64,000 bases of DNA from Alienimonas sp043951915 (GCF_043951915.1 NZ_JBINJD010000005.1:5911-69910), one strand, 5' to 3'; counted from the stretch's first letter, positions 8,705 to 17,894 are shown. Notes: a model not told the origin generated them from the sequence alone. Made by a program: numbers and translations.

Positions 8705-10045
8705 GTGCCGGACGACTCCGCCCCCCGCCGCCCGCTGTTTCAGTCCGACGAGGACGCGACGCTCTCCCCGGAGGAAGTGAGCCTGCTGGAGGCCGGCTAC
8801 GAGGCCGCCGTCGACGCCGTCCGCCGCAACGTCACCTCGGCGGGCTTTAGCGCCTGCTCCCTGAACGACAACACCGTCTACGGGACCGACGTGAACTACC
8901 GCAGCGTCTGGGCCCGGGACGGGGCGAAGACGATCTGCTGGACGCTGGATCTGGTGGACGAGGAGATCGACCTCTGCCAGCGGGCCACCCTGGAAACGCT
9001 GCTGGGCCACACCGCCGAGAACGGCCACGTGCCCTGCAACGTGACGATCGACGACGGCCGGCCGGAGTTCACCGGGGTCGGCGGGATCGCCTCCATCGAC
9101 GCCGGGCTGTGGGTCGTGATCGCCCTGCGGGCCTACTGCAAGGCCCGGAACGACTGGTCGCTGGCGGAGAAGCACCGCGAGCGGCTGGAGACGATGATGG
9201 CCTGGCTCGCCGCCCAGGACAGCAACGGCGACGGCCTGCTGGAGATCCCCGAAGCCGGCGACTGGACCGACCTGTTCGCCCGCAACTACCACGTGCTCTA
9301 CGACGAGGTGCTGTGGTTCCGCTGCCTGGGCTGCTACGCCGACATTCTGGAACAATTCGGCGACGACGACGGGGCCGCGCGATACCGCTCCTGGAGCAAG
9401 CGGGTCGGCCGGCTGATCCTCAAGAATTTCTGGCCCAGCACCTCCCGGGCGGAACCCCCGGAGGACCCCAACCCGCTGCACAACGTCCCGCTGCCCAGTT
9501 TCGCCGACGCCCAGTTCGCCCTCGGCGACGCCCGCTACCTCGTCGCGGAGGTCAGCCCGTTCGCGTTCAGCTGGCGCTGCGACGTGTACGCCAACCTGCT
9601 GGCCTTCATCACCGGACTGGTCGACAAGGACCGGGCGTTGATGACCTTCCGCTTCCTGTGGGGCGTGGGCGTCTCCGACCCCTGGCCGGTGGAGAACCTC
9701 TACCCCGTCGTGCAGAGCGGCGACCGGGAGTGGAAGGACTACTTCACCGTCAACCTGCTCAACCTCCCGCACCACTACCACAACGGCGGGATCTGGCCGT
9801 TCGTCGGCGGGCTGTGGGTCCGCTACGTTCACAAACTCGGCATGAAGGACCTCGCCAAGCGGGAACTCGTCAAACTGGCCGAGTGCTGCAAGCTGGGCGT
9901 GGGCCGGGAGTGGGAGTTCAACGAGTGGCACCACGGTCAAACCGGCCGGCCGATGGGCAAGGCCTATCAGGCCTGGAGCGCCGCCAGCTTCGTGAAGGCC
10001 TGCCACTCGCTGCACGTCGACCCGGAGCACGCGACGCTCACGTAA
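8705..10045 (+). CDS. GH100-like / amylo-alpha-1,6-glucosidase-type glycoside hydrolase
   Basis: This 446-residue cytoplasmic protein has no signal peptide and begins at GTG. It shows the (alpha/alpha)6-barrel pattern of neutral/alkaline invertases and related debranching hydrolases: a VWARDGAKT block with an acidic residue near position 75, an IDAGLWVVIALRAY block, an EAGDWTD block with a candidate catalytic aspartate, and a C-terminal HYHNGGIWPFVGG block followed by KAYQAWSAASF, which parallels the GH100 HNGGSWP and YQTWSIAGY blocks. It sits in the same run as a sucrose-/mannosylfructose-phosphate synthase-like enzyme and phosphatase. A role as the hydrolase of the solute disaccharide is therefore plausible but inferred. 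Glycogen debranching is the alternative. Confidence 0.7.
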   Translation: MPDDSAPRRPLFQSDEDATLSPEEVSLLEAGYEAAVDAVRRNVTSAGFSACSLNDNTVYGTDVNYRSVWARDGAKTICWTLDLVDEEIDLCQRATLETLLGHTAENGHVPCNVTIDDGRPEFTGVGGIASIDAGLWVVIALRAYCKARNDWSLAEKHRERLETMMAWLAAQDSNGDGLLEIPEAGDWTDLFARNYHVLYDEVLWFRCLGCYADILEQFGDDDGAARYRSWSKRVGRLILKNFWPSTSRAEPPEDPNPLHNVPLPSFADAQFALGDARYLVAEVSPFAFSWRCDVYANLLAFITGLVDKDRALMTFRFLWGVGVSDPWPVENLYPVVQSGDREWKDYFTVNLLNLPHHYHNGGIWPFVGGLWVRYVHKLGMKDLAKRELVKLAECCKLGVGREWEFNEWHHGQTGRPMGKAYQAWSAASFVKACHSLHVDPEHATLT

Positions 10046-10060
10046 GGGAAACAGAGGGGA

Positions 10061-10222
10061 AAGGGGCGAGGCGGAAGGCGGAAGGCCTTCAACCGGGGAC
10101 GGTTAAGGTTGCAGGGTGAAAGAGCCGTCGGCGCCGACGCGGCGCCGTCAACCTGCAACGTTTCACCTTCACCCCAAGCCCGTCCCCGTCGCTCTCGCCT
10201 GACGCCTTTCTCCTCGCCCCTT
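10061..10222. repeat. Intergenic element bounded by 11-bp inverted repeats
   Basis: AAGGGGCGAGG (10061-10071) and its exact reverse complement (10212-10222) bracket the spacer between the hydrolase and the antiporter. Shorter inner complementary pairs (CGGGGACGG with CCGTCCCCG, TTGCAG with CTGCAA) suggest one long imperfect hairpin. It ends one base before the antiporter ATG, so it forms the leader of that gene. Confidence 0.45.
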
Positions 10223-10223
10223 C

Positions 10224-11666
10224 ATGCTCAACGATCACGTCCTCTGGTATGTCGTCGTCGGGCTGCTGACGGCGTCGATGGGCCTGCTGGCCCCGTTGTT
10301 GAAGCGGCCGTGGATCTCCGCCCCGCAACTGCACATGCTCGCGGGGCTGGGGATCGGCCCGTTGGGGTTGGGGCTGATTTCGCTGAACTGGGTCCGCGAC
10401 GCGGGCCTGCTGGAGGTCCTCAGCGAACTGGCGGTAATCGTCTCGCTATACGCGGCAGGGATGAAGATGCGGCTGCCGATCCGCGACCGCCGCTGGATCA
10501 CCCCGGCCGTGCTGGCCTCGCTGACGATGATCGCCACCGTCGCGCTGGTCGCCGGAGCCGGCTACGCGATGCTCGGTCTGCCGCTGCCCGCGGCGCTGCT
10601 GCTGGCCGCCGTGCTGGCCCCCACCGACCCGGTGCTGGCCGACGAGGTGCAGGTCGAACACCCCTGCGACGACGACCGCCTCCGCCGGGCCCTCACCGGG
10701 GAGGCCGGCTTCAACGACGGCACCGCCTTCCCCTTCGTCCTGCTGGCGGTCGGCCTGATCGGGCGGCTGATCGATCAGGACCTGCACCCGCTGGGCGAGG
10801 GCCTGTGGCGCTGGCTGCTCGTCGACTGCGTGTGGAAGATCGCCGGCGGACTGGCCTTCGGCACCCTCGCCGGGCGGGCGTTCGGCTGGCTGATCCTGTA
10901 CTGCCGCAAACGGCTGGAGCCCGGCGCCGGGGCCGAGGAGTTGCTCACCCTCGGTCTGATCGGGCTGACCTACGGGCTGGCGTTGCTGATCGACACCTAC
11001 GCCTTCCTGGCCGTCTTCGCCGGCGCCGTCGCCCTGCGGGGGCTGGAGATTCAGGAACCTCACGCCGCCGAGTGCGACCCCGCCGAGGCCGTGCTGGACG
11101 ACTGCGGCACGGAGCCCGGCCCCCCCGCGGACGGCGCGTCGAACGGGAACGCCGGGTGCGAAGCGGTTCTCTCCGAGACGGAGGAGTCCGACGACGCCCC
11201 CGCGGCGTGGGAGCTCGCCCAGGAGCAGACCCGCGTGGCGGACGCGCTGGAACGGATGGTGCAGCTCTTTTTGGCGGTGGTGATTGGCCTGCTGCTCTCG
11301 CCGGCCCGGGTGGGGAACGTGCGGGCTTGGCTGTTCGCCGCGGTGGTGCTGTTCGTCGCCCGGCCGCTGGCCCTCTACGCGACCACTTGGTTCTGCGACC
11401 TCACCGGCCCGCAGCGGCGGCTGACGGCCTGGTTCGGCATCCGGGGAATCGGCACGATTTACTACCTGTCGCACGCCTTCGGGTTGGGCGTCGGGGAGGC
11501 GATGCCGGAGTTCTCCGCCGGGCTGGCCGACTGCGCGATCCTCACGATCGCCGCCAGCGTGCTGCTGCACGGTTTCACGGTGACGCCCCTGATGAACCGC
11601 TACGCCGAACGATACGCCGATCCTCCGACGGCCCCGGCGGATCGGCCCTCGGGCGGCAAGGTGTGA
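10224..11666 (+). CDS. Monovalent cation:proton antiporter (CPA1/NhaP type)
   Basis: This 480-residue polytopic membrane protein has about a dozen hydrophobic segments. It carries the CPA1 hallmark blocks LAPTDPVLADEV near residue 132 and GEAGFNDGTAFPFV near 160, which contain the acidic residues used for ion binding. Family members exchange Na+ or K+ for H+ across the inner membrane. A hydrophilic acidic insert (about residues 280-340) interrupts the transmembrane region, which is longer than usual for NhaP proteins. The gene lies between the disaccharide hydrolase and the solute synthase on the same strand, which fits a salt-adaptation role. Confidence 0.88.
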   Translation: MLNDHVLWYVVVGLLTASMGLLAPLLKRPWISAPQLHMLAGLGIGPLGLGLISLNWVRDAGLLEVLSELAVIVSLYAAGMKMRLPIRDRRWITPAVLASLTMIATVALVAGAGYAMLGLPLPAALLLAAVLAPTDPVLADEVQVEHPCDDDRLRRALTGEAGFNDGTAFPFVLLAVGLIGRLIDQDLHPLGEGLWRWLLVDCVWKIAGGLAFGTLAGRAFGWLILYCRKRLEPGAGAEELLTLGLIGLTYGLALLIDTYAFLAVFAGAVALRGLEIQEPHAAECDPAEAVLDDCGTEPGPPADGASNGNAGCEAVLSETEESDDAPAAWELAQEQTRVADALERMVQLFLAVVIGLLLSPARVGNVRAWLFAAVVLFVARPLALYATTWFCDLTGPQRRLTAWFGIRGIGTIYYLSHAFGLGVGEAMPEFSAGLADCAILTIAASVLLHGFTVTPLMNRYAERYADPPTAPADRPSGGKV

Positions 11667-11796
11667 ACCCTCGCCCCCTCTGCCTCACCGGCCCCGCCGA
11701 CGAGCCCCCCCCGGCAGATGGGGATCGTCCCCTATGGGCCGCCACGGGGAGCCGATAGGTTCGGGTGGTCTTCTCCCCGAAAGAGCCTTCCCCCCG

Positions 11797-13218
11797 ATGG
11801 CCGCCAGCGCGCCCAAGCGCATTTTAATGATTTCCACCCACGGCTACGTCGCCGCGGAGCCCGAATTCGGCAAACCGGACACCGGCGGGCAAGTCGTTTA
11901 CGTGCTTGAATTGTCCAAGCAACTCGCCCGGATGGGTTATCACGTCGATATCGCCACCCGCCGCTTCGAGGATCAGCCGGCGCTCGAAGAGGTGGACGAG
12001 CGCGTCCACGTGCTGCGATTCCCCTGCGGCGGAAACGACTTCATTCCGAAGGAAGTTCTTTGCAACCATATCCCCGAATGGGTGCAGAACGCCGCCTCCC
12101 ACTTTAAGGAGCAGGGGCTGAGCTACCAGTTCATTAACTCTCATTACTGGGACGCCGGGCTCGCCGGACAGGCCCTGAGCAACCGGCTCGCCGTGCCGCA
12201 CCTGTTCACGCCGCACAGCATCGGCGCCTGGAAACAGTCGCAGATGGACGGCGATCCGGCGGAGTTGGAAAAGAAGTACAACTTCACCCATCGGATTCGC
12301 GAAGAAAAAACCGTCTTCGACGAGTGCGACGTCGTCGTCGCCACCACCGGTCAGCAATACGACCTGATTACCGGCCCGAATTACGACACTCCGCCGGACA
12401 AGGTCGCCGTGATCCCTCCCGGTTACGACGACACCCGTTTCTTCCCCGTCTCCCAGGCCACCCGGCACGCGTTGAAGGAAGAGTTCGACGCCGCCGGTCC
12501 CACCGTGATGGCGCTCGGCCGGCTGGCCCGGAACAAGGGATACGACCTGCTGCTCCGGGCGATGCCCGTGGTCTTCGACCGGGTCAAGGACGCCAAACTG
12601 ATCCTCGCCGTCGGCTCCGACGAGTTGAACGAGCAGGAAAAAGAGCTGCAAGCCGAACTGGAGGAGATCGCCGCGGACCTCGGCATTGAGGATCGGGTCG
12701 AGTTCCGCGGCTACGTGCCGGACGACCAGCTCGCGGATTATTACCGCATCGCGGACGTGTTCGCCCTCTGCAGCCGGTACGAACCGTTCGGCATGACCGC
12801 CGTCGAGGCGATGGCCGTCGGCACGCCGACCGTCGTCACCACCGAGGGCGGTCTTTGGCCGCTGTTGGTCTGGGGGCTTGAAGCCCTCTACGCCGACCCC
12901 TTCGATCCCGACGCCTACGGACACGCGATTGCCCAGATCCTCACCCACCAACGGGTCAGCGATCAATTGGCGAAGTACGGGTCGCAAAAGGCCCGGGCGA
13001 AGTTCACCTGGACCGGCGTCGCCCAGCAGGTCTTAAACCTGCTGGATCAAGTCGATCATCCGTCGGAACACGAGACCGCCGCGACCGTGGGGCTGGGCAA
13101 ACACGCCGCCGCCGCTCCGCCGCTGCTCGCGACGGAGACGAGCGCCGGCGACGGGCCGGGGGCGTCCCCCGCCGGCGCCGCCATGCCGGCGGAACCGGTG
13201 CTGGAGGCGATGGCTTGA
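11797..13218 (+). CDS. GT4 glycosyltransferase: mannosylfructose-/sucrose-phosphate synthase-like
   Basis: This 473-residue cytoplasmic GT-B enzyme has an N-terminal ISTHGYVAAEP block, DTGGQVVYVLEL and RRFEDQP blocks and the C-terminal E329-x7-E337 nucleotide-sugar motif (EPFGMTAVE). From memory it resembles Agrobacterium mannosylfructose-phosphate synthase closely along most of its length, including FINSHYWDAG, and more distantly sucrose-phosphate synthase. It would transfer a hexose from GDP-mannose or UDP-glucose to fructose-6-phosphate. The ATG at 11797 was chosen because the conserved core starts ten residues later. The last 50 residues are Ala/Pro-rich and not conserved. The stop overlaps the next gene. 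Confidence 0.85.
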   Translation: MAASAPKRILMISTHGYVAAEPEFGKPDTGGQVVYVLELSKQLARMGYHVDIATRRFEDQPALEEVDERVHVLRFPCGGNDFIPKEVLCNHIPEWVQNAASHFKEQGLSYQFINSHYWDAGLAGQALSNRLAVPHLFTPHSIGAWKQSQMDGDPAELEKKYNFTHRIREEKTVFDECDVVVATTGQQYDLITGPNYDTPPDKVAVIPPGYDDTRFFPVSQATRHALKEEFDAAGPTVMALGRLARNKGYDLLLRAMPVVFDRVKDAKLILAVGSDELNEQEKELQAELEEIAADLGIEDRVEFRGYVPDDQLADYYRIADVFALCSRYEPFGMTAVEAMAVGTPTVVTTEGGLWPLLVWGLEALYADPFDPDAYGHAIAQILTHQRVSDQLAKYGSQKARAKFTWTGVAQQVLNLLDQVDHPSEHETAATVGLGKHAAAAPPLLATETSAGDGPGASPAGAAMPAEPVLEAMA

Positions 13219-14060
13219 GCCCCGGCCCGACCTCGGACGTCGCCCCGACCTCCGGCGCCGCCCCCGCCCCCTCCCGCGCCGACGCGCCCCGGTTCGATTG
13301 GCTGCTGATCTCCGACGTGGACGGCACCCTGCTGGGGCCGGACCACGCCGATGCGGACAGCGCCGACGCCGCCGGCCTCCGCGACTTCGCGGCGTTTTAC
13401 GAGGAACGCCGCGAACGCGGGGAGTTGGGGCTGGTCCTCAGCAGCGGGCGGTTCGCCGCCAGCGTGCTGGAGAGCGTCGCCGCCACCGAGCTGCCCACGC
13501 CCGACGCCGTCATCGGCGGCGTCGGCACGGAGATCTTTGTCCGGGATCACATGGGCGAGTTCCCCGAACCGCTGGCCGACTGGCCGGCGACGTTCGAGAA
13601 CTGGGACGCCGAGGCCGTCCGCTACGCCCTCGCCACGGTCCCGCGGCTGATCGTCCAGCCGGAGAAGTTCCAGTCGGACTATAAAGCCAGCTACTACCTG
13701 CCCCGCGCCAAACCGGGGGAGTTGGAGACGATCGAGCGCCGCATCAAGGACGCCGGAGTGGCGGCCCGGATCGTGTACAGCTCGAAGCGGGACCTCGACG
13801 TGCTGCCGGTCGCGGCGGACAAGGGGAACGCGGCGGTGTTCCTGTCGGAGTGGTTCGGCGTGCCGCCGGCGCGGGTGGTCGTCGCCGGGGACAGCGGCAA
13901 CGACGCCGCGATGTTCCGCGGGGACTTCCGCGGGATCGCCGTCGCCAATGCCCTGCCGGAACTGCTGGCCCACGAGCACCCGCACCTCCACAAAGCGACC
14001 GGCGTCGCCGCCGCCGGCGTGCGGGAGGGGCTGGACCATTGGACGGCCGCCCCGGCGTAG
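13215..14060 (+). CDS. HAD-IIB sucrose-/mannosylfructose-6-phosphate phosphatase
   Basis: This 281-residue cytoplasmic phosphatase has HAD motif I (D34-V-D36-G-T), a SSGR motif II region, a lysine in ADKGNAA and the acidic motif GDSGND. It resembles the S6PP-like phosphatases that dephosphorylate sucrose- or mannosylfructose-6-phosphate. The first codon is TTG, overlapping the synthase TGA as TTGA; no ATG or GTG lies ahead of motif I in frame. This indicates coupled translation of synthase and phosphatase. The first 25 residues are Pro/Ala/Ser-rich and unlike the family, so the true start could be slightly later. Confidence 0.87.
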   Translation: MSPGPTSDVAPTSGAAPAPSRADAPRFDWLLISDVDGTLLGPDHADADSADAAGLRDFAAFYEERRERGELGLVLSSGRFAASVLESVAATELPTPDAVIGGVGTEIFVRDHMGEFPEPLADWPATFENWDAEAVRYALATVPRLIVQPEKFQSDYKASYYLPRAKPGELETIERRIKDAGVAARIVYSSKRDLDVLPVAADKGNAAVFLSEWFGVPPARVVVAGDSGNDAAMFRGDFRGIAVANALPELLAHEHPHLHKATGVAAAGVREGLDHWTAAPA

Positions 14061-14128
14061 CCGCGCGGCGACGGAGCCGGACGGAGACGGGGGCGTCGGC
14101 CGTCCCCGTTCAAGGTTCGGCCCTCCGT

Positions 14129-14815
14129 TTACCGTGCGGCGTGGGCGCGAGCCGAGGGCGTTTGGCATCCGACGATCGCGGGCGCCTCATGAACGAGGGC
14201 GTCGTTCGTCAGGGCGTCCACCATGAAGAGCGCGAAGTCCACGCGACGGGTCAGGTTGCTCTTCAGGGCGGGATCGCCGACGTGCCGGCTCCAGACGGGG
14301 AGCCCCTGGCTCTCGCCTTCCTCAAGATCGCTCCCGCGGACCACCGTCCACCGCGTGTCGCTTTCGAACACCCGCCGGCACGCTTCGACCTGGTCGTCGA
14401 GCTCCGCCAGGCGAAAGAGCCTCGCCAACCCTCCGAACACCTTCAAAAACGCCTTCAGCTTCCACGTGTAGACGTCCTTGCCGTCCCACGGGATGTGCCA
14501 GCCGCAGGAAAAGACGAGGCGGGCGTCCGGCTCCGCGAAGTCCAATACCGCCTGCGCCGTGCCGGACGAGTACTGTTGGACGCCCCAGGGGACCAGCACC
14601 GTCAACACGCCGTCGCACCCCGAGACCGCCTGCCGGATCACGTCGCGGTCGTTGGTCGGGCCGGGGACGACGGCGATTCGCCCGTGGAACTCGTCGAGCT
14701 TGCTCACGCTCTGCTCGCGGCAGACGCCGACGACTTCGTAGCCGCGGTCCAGCGCGTGTCGCACCATGTAGCGTCCGAGCTTCCCGGACGCGCCGACGAC
14801 GCAAACCTTTTTCAT
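14129..14815 (-). CDS. NAD(P)-binding NmrA/SDR-like protein
   Basis: This 228-residue protein has an N-terminal Rossmann fold with the glycine-rich GASGKLGRYM motif. It lacks the YxxxK pair of classical short-chain dehydrogenases, so it belongs to the atypical NmrA/NAD-epimerase-like group. The ATG at 14815 is chosen because GGAG lies five bases upstream and the Rossmann strand follows at once. The gene is convergent with the solute phosphatase and stands alone otherwise. Family members act as redox sensors or as reductases; nothing shows which applies here. Confidence 0.72.
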   Translation of the reverse strand: MKKVCVVGASGKLGRYMVRHALDRGYEVVGVCREQSVSKLDEFHGRIAVVPGPTNDRDVIRQAVSGCDGVLTVLVPWGVQQYSSGTAQAVLDFAEPDARLVFSCGWHIPWDGKDVYTWKLKAFLKVFGGLARLFRLAELDDQVEACRRVFESDTRWTVVRGSDLEEGESQGLPVWSRHVGDPALKSNLTRRVDFALFMVDALTNDALVHEAPAIVGCQTPSARAHAAR

Positions 14816-14980
14816 AATCTCCAGCGGTTGAAGCGCCCCACGCCCCGCGGCCCGATAGCCTGCCGCCCGCGGAAGCAGACCTTCAACCGGCGACCTCGTC
14901 AACTCGCGGGCGTCGACGACCCGCGGCCCGCGCGACCTGCACGCGGCCCCGCCCTGCCCCGTCAGCGGGCTTCCGCCCCG

Positions 14981-16090
14981 TCAACCGGCCTCCGGGCTGC
15001 CGGCTGGCGCCGGTCGGTTCGCTGCCGGCGGTTCTCGCGGCACGCTCGGTTCCCGCGACGCGAAGAACCGCCCGATCGCCTCGTCGCCGACCTCCTCCGC
15101 GGCGGCTTCGCCTTTCTCGAACAGGGCCTCCAGCTTATCGGCGGCGTCGAGCGTCCAAGTGTCGTCCGGCAGGTCGAAGTTCACGCCCATCAGGCGGTCG
15201 CCGAGGAAGAACTCCGCCGGCAATTCCGTGCCCTGCTGCATGCTGTGGCCCATCACGTCGGCGATGTGCCGGGCCCAGTACAGGCTGCCGGCGTCCGCCC
15301 CCGGCGGGCTGAGGGAGTACGTCGCCCGACCGGTGCCGACGGAGAGCACCTCGATCCCGGTCACGTCCACGGCCTTTTCGAAGTCGGACCGGCGGTCGTG
15401 CTCGGCGTCCTCCAGCCCCGCGGCACCGCTGGTGAGGGCGACGGCCTCCGCCACGGCCAGCACCGTCGGGTTGTTCGCCCACACGCCGCCGTCGCAGTAG
15501 GCCTCGCCGTCGATCACCTTGTGCGGGAAGTAGGTCGGGGCGGCGGTCGCGGCGACCAGCAGGTCCACGATCCTGAGATCCCGCTGACAGCCCCGCCCGC
15601 CGGGCAGGTGGCCGGTGCGGAACAGGTGGATGCGGCCCTTCGACAGGTTCACGGCCGGCACGATCAGCCGGACGCCCTCCAGTTCGCCCAGCGTAAGGTC
15701 GCCGAAGGCGGTCACGAAGGCGTCGGTGAGGTGAAACGGGCAGTAGCGGGCCCGGAACATCTCGTCCATCGGCAGGCCGGCCTTCCGCTGGAAGATCCAG
15801 TTCGCCAGCGGATACAGCGGCCGCACGCTGGTGCGGGGGCGGAAGGGCTCGCGGGGGTGGAAGATCTCCGGCCCCTGCTCCCGGTAAAACTGCACGAGCC
15901 GCTCCGCCGACAGGCCCGAGGCCAGCCCGCAGGCGAGGATGCCCCCGGTGCTGGCGCCGGCGAGCAGATCGAAGTGGGCCGCCAGCGGTCGGCCGGTCGC
16001 CGGGAGGACGCGGCGCTCCAGCGCGGCGAGGAACCCGGCGCCGAACGCCCCCCGCAGGCCGCCGCCGTCGAGGGAGAGGATGCGGAACAT
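14981..16090 (-). CDS. Patatin-like phospholipase
   Basis: This 369-residue protein has the patatin oxyanion-hole motif DGGGLRGAFG at the N-terminus, nucleophile S47 in GASTG and catalytic D200 in the DGG motif. These form the Ser-Asp dyad of the family, which hydrolyses acyl esters of phospholipids. There is no signal peptide, so it is probably cytoplasmic or membrane-peripheral. The last 30 residues are Pro/Ala-rich. CBASS defence loci use patatin effectors, but no cyclic-nucleotide synthase or regulator gene is adjacent, so a housekeeping lipase is more likely. Confidence 0.85.
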   Translation of the reverse strand: MFRILSLDGGGLRGAFGAGFLAALERRVLPATGRPLAAHFDLLAGASTGGILACGLASGLSAERLVQFYREQGPEIFHPREPFRPRTSVRPLYPLANWIFQRKAGLPMDEMFRARYCPFHLTDAFVTAFGDLTLGELEGVRLIVPAVNLSKGRIHLFRTGHLPGGRGCQRDLRIVDLLVAATAAPTYFPHKVIDGEAYCDGGVWANNPTVLAVAEAVALTSGAAGLEDAEHDRRSDFEKAVDVTGIEVLSVGTGRATYSLSPPGADAGSLYWARHIADVMGHSMQQGTELPAEFFLGDRLMGVNFDLPDDTWTLDAADKLEALFEKGEAAAEEVGDEAIGRFFASREPSVPREPPAANRPAPAGSPEAG

Positions 16091-16341
16091 CGGCGTCGGC
16101 GCGGCTCGGAACGACGGGCGGAACAGGTCTGAGGAGGCTCGTCCGTCCCGCGTTATAGCGGCGGGGCGCCGTCACGACCGCCGCGGCGGACCGCGGGTCG
16201 GCCGCCTGCGTCGGAAGGGACTCGCGTTCGGGGTGTCGCGGGGCCGGGCGAGCGGCATGATGGGGGAAACCCGCCCGTCCGGCCGGGAGCGTCCGCGCCG
16301 CCCGCTCCGTCCCGTCGTCCGTTCGCTGCCTTCGTCCGTCG

Positions 16342-17862
16342 ATGTTCGACCCGCCGTTCCCCCCGGACCGCACCCCGCCCCACCGGCTGCGGTGCGACGT
16401 CGCCGTGCTGGGGGCCGGGTTCGGCGGGAGCCTGATCGCCTGCTGTCTGCGGGCGTGCGGCCGCAGCGTGGCGCTGATCGACCCCGGCCGACTGCCGCGA
16501 TTTAGTCTGGGCGAAACGCTCACCCCGCACGCCGCCGCCCTGCTGACGACCCTCGCGGAGCGGTTCCGGCTGAATTGGCTCCCCCCGCTGCTGGACCCCG
16601 CGGAGGGGGACCGCGGCGGGCCGGGGGTGCGGTCCGGCCGCTGTCGCGGCGCCGTCTGGGCGCCGGTCGGAAAGGCCGGGGAGCCGCCCGGCGACCCGCT
16701 GACGGTGCCCGCCGCCGGTCCGCGGGGGGCCCTCTGGCACCGGGGGGACGTGGACGCGTTCGCCGCTGCCCGGGCCGTCGCCGCGGACGTCGTGTTCTTC
16801 GACCGCACCCGGCTGCGACAGGCCGCACGCCGCTCCGGGGGCGGCTACCTGCTGAGCGGAACGCGGGACGAACGGGCCGTCCCGCCGGCCGGCGCCGGGG
16901 GGAATCCGGCCAGCCCGGTGGAGGTCGAGGCGGACTTCCTGATCGACGCCGGCCCCCCCGGCGGGATGCCGCGGGCCGAGGGCGACGCCGGCCTCGCCGG
17001 CCTGCTGGGGTTGCCGGACGAGGTCGCCTCCCTCGCCAGCAACACGCGGCTGACGTTCGCCCACCTCAGCGAACTCGACCCGCCGAACCTGCCGATCGTC
17101 GGCCAGAGCGACCCCGCAGACGGGGCGGTCGTGCATCACGTCTTCGCCGACGGCTGGTACCGCGAACTGCGGTTCGCCGACGGCACCGCCAGCGTGGCCC
17201 GGTCCGGCCTGTGCGAATCCGCCCCGGCGACCGGCGCCGGGAGCAACGGCGGCGGGGGGAACGGCGCCGACGGGGATCCGTTCCGGTTGAACGGCTGGGG
17301 CAGGTTGCGGGAGCGGCACGGGCGATCCCGCCACGCGGCGCCCGGGACGGGGCCGATCTCGACCGGGCGGTTCCAGCGCCGGACCGGCCGCGTGGCCGGG
17401 GCCGACTACGCCCTGCTGCCCGCCGCCGCGGCGGCGATCGACCCGCTGCACGACCCGGACCTCGCCCACACCGCCGCCGCCGTGCTGCGGCTGGGGAGCC
17501 TGCTGGAATCGCATTGGGGCCGCCCGTCGCTGACCGCGGAGCTGGACCGCTACGCCGCGACCCTCGACCGGGAGCTGACCCGGATCGACGGCCTGGCGGC
17601 ACCGGCCTACGCGGCGCTGGGCGATTGGGAGACGTTCCGCCTGGCCGTCCAACTGCACGACGCTGCAGCCGCCGGGGCGGAGGCCGCCGGGCTCGTGCCG
17701 GAGGAGGACGGCGGAGAGTTCCTGATGGCCGAAGACCTCGACTTCACCGCCGCGGCGAGCGACTTCGCGGCCGGCGTGGGCCGGCTGAGTGCCGCCGAAC
17801 TCGCCGCCGGCCTGCGGGCCCGCCTGCCGCACGCCGGCGACCGGTTCGTCACGTCAGCCTGA
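16342..17862 (+). CDS. FAD-dependent oxidoreductase of the halogenase-like superfamily
   Basis: This 506-residue protein opens with a Rossmann motif GAGFGG (residues 24-29), followed by a SLGETLTPHA block typical of flavin-dependent halogenases and related monooxygenases. The region where halogenases carry WxWxIP reads GWYRELRF, so the diagnostic halogenase motif is missing. The C-terminal third is helical and unassigned. A reaction cannot be given; hydroxylation or oxidation of a bound substrate is the family norm. It is divergent from the patatin gene across 251 bases. A palindromic repeat begins 33 bases after the stop. Confidence 0.72.
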   Translation: MFDPPFPPDRTPPHRLRCDVAVLGAGFGGSLIACCLRACGRSVALIDPGRLPRFSLGETLTPHAAALLTTLAERFRLNWLPPLLDPAEGDRGGPGVRSGRCRGAVWAPVGKAGEPPGDPLTVPAAGPRGALWHRGDVDAFAAARAVAADVVFFDRTRLRQAARRSGGGYLLSGTRDERAVPPAGAGGNPASPVEVEADFLIDAGPPGGMPRAEGDAGLAGLLGLPDEVASLASNTRLTFAHLSELDPPNLPIVGQSDPADGAVVHHVFADGWYRELRFADGTASVARSGLCESAPATGAGSNGGGGNGADGDPFRLNGWGRLRERHGRSRHAAPGTGPISTGRFQRRTGRVAGADYALLPAAAAAIDPLHDPDLAHTAAAVLRLGSLLESHWGRPSLTAELDRYAATLDRELTRIDGLAAPAYAALGDWETFRLAVQLHDAAAAGAEAAGLVPEEDGGEFLMAEDLDFTAAASDFAAGVGRLSAAELAAGLRARLPHAGDRFVTSA

Positions 17863-17894
17863 CGGCCGGAGGCTGTTTCAGAACCTCGGGAAGA

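Noticed and set aside
14981..16090. Patatin as a CBASS effector
   Set aside because: No cyclic-oligonucleotide synthase, Cap2/Cap3-type or HORMA gene lies next to it.
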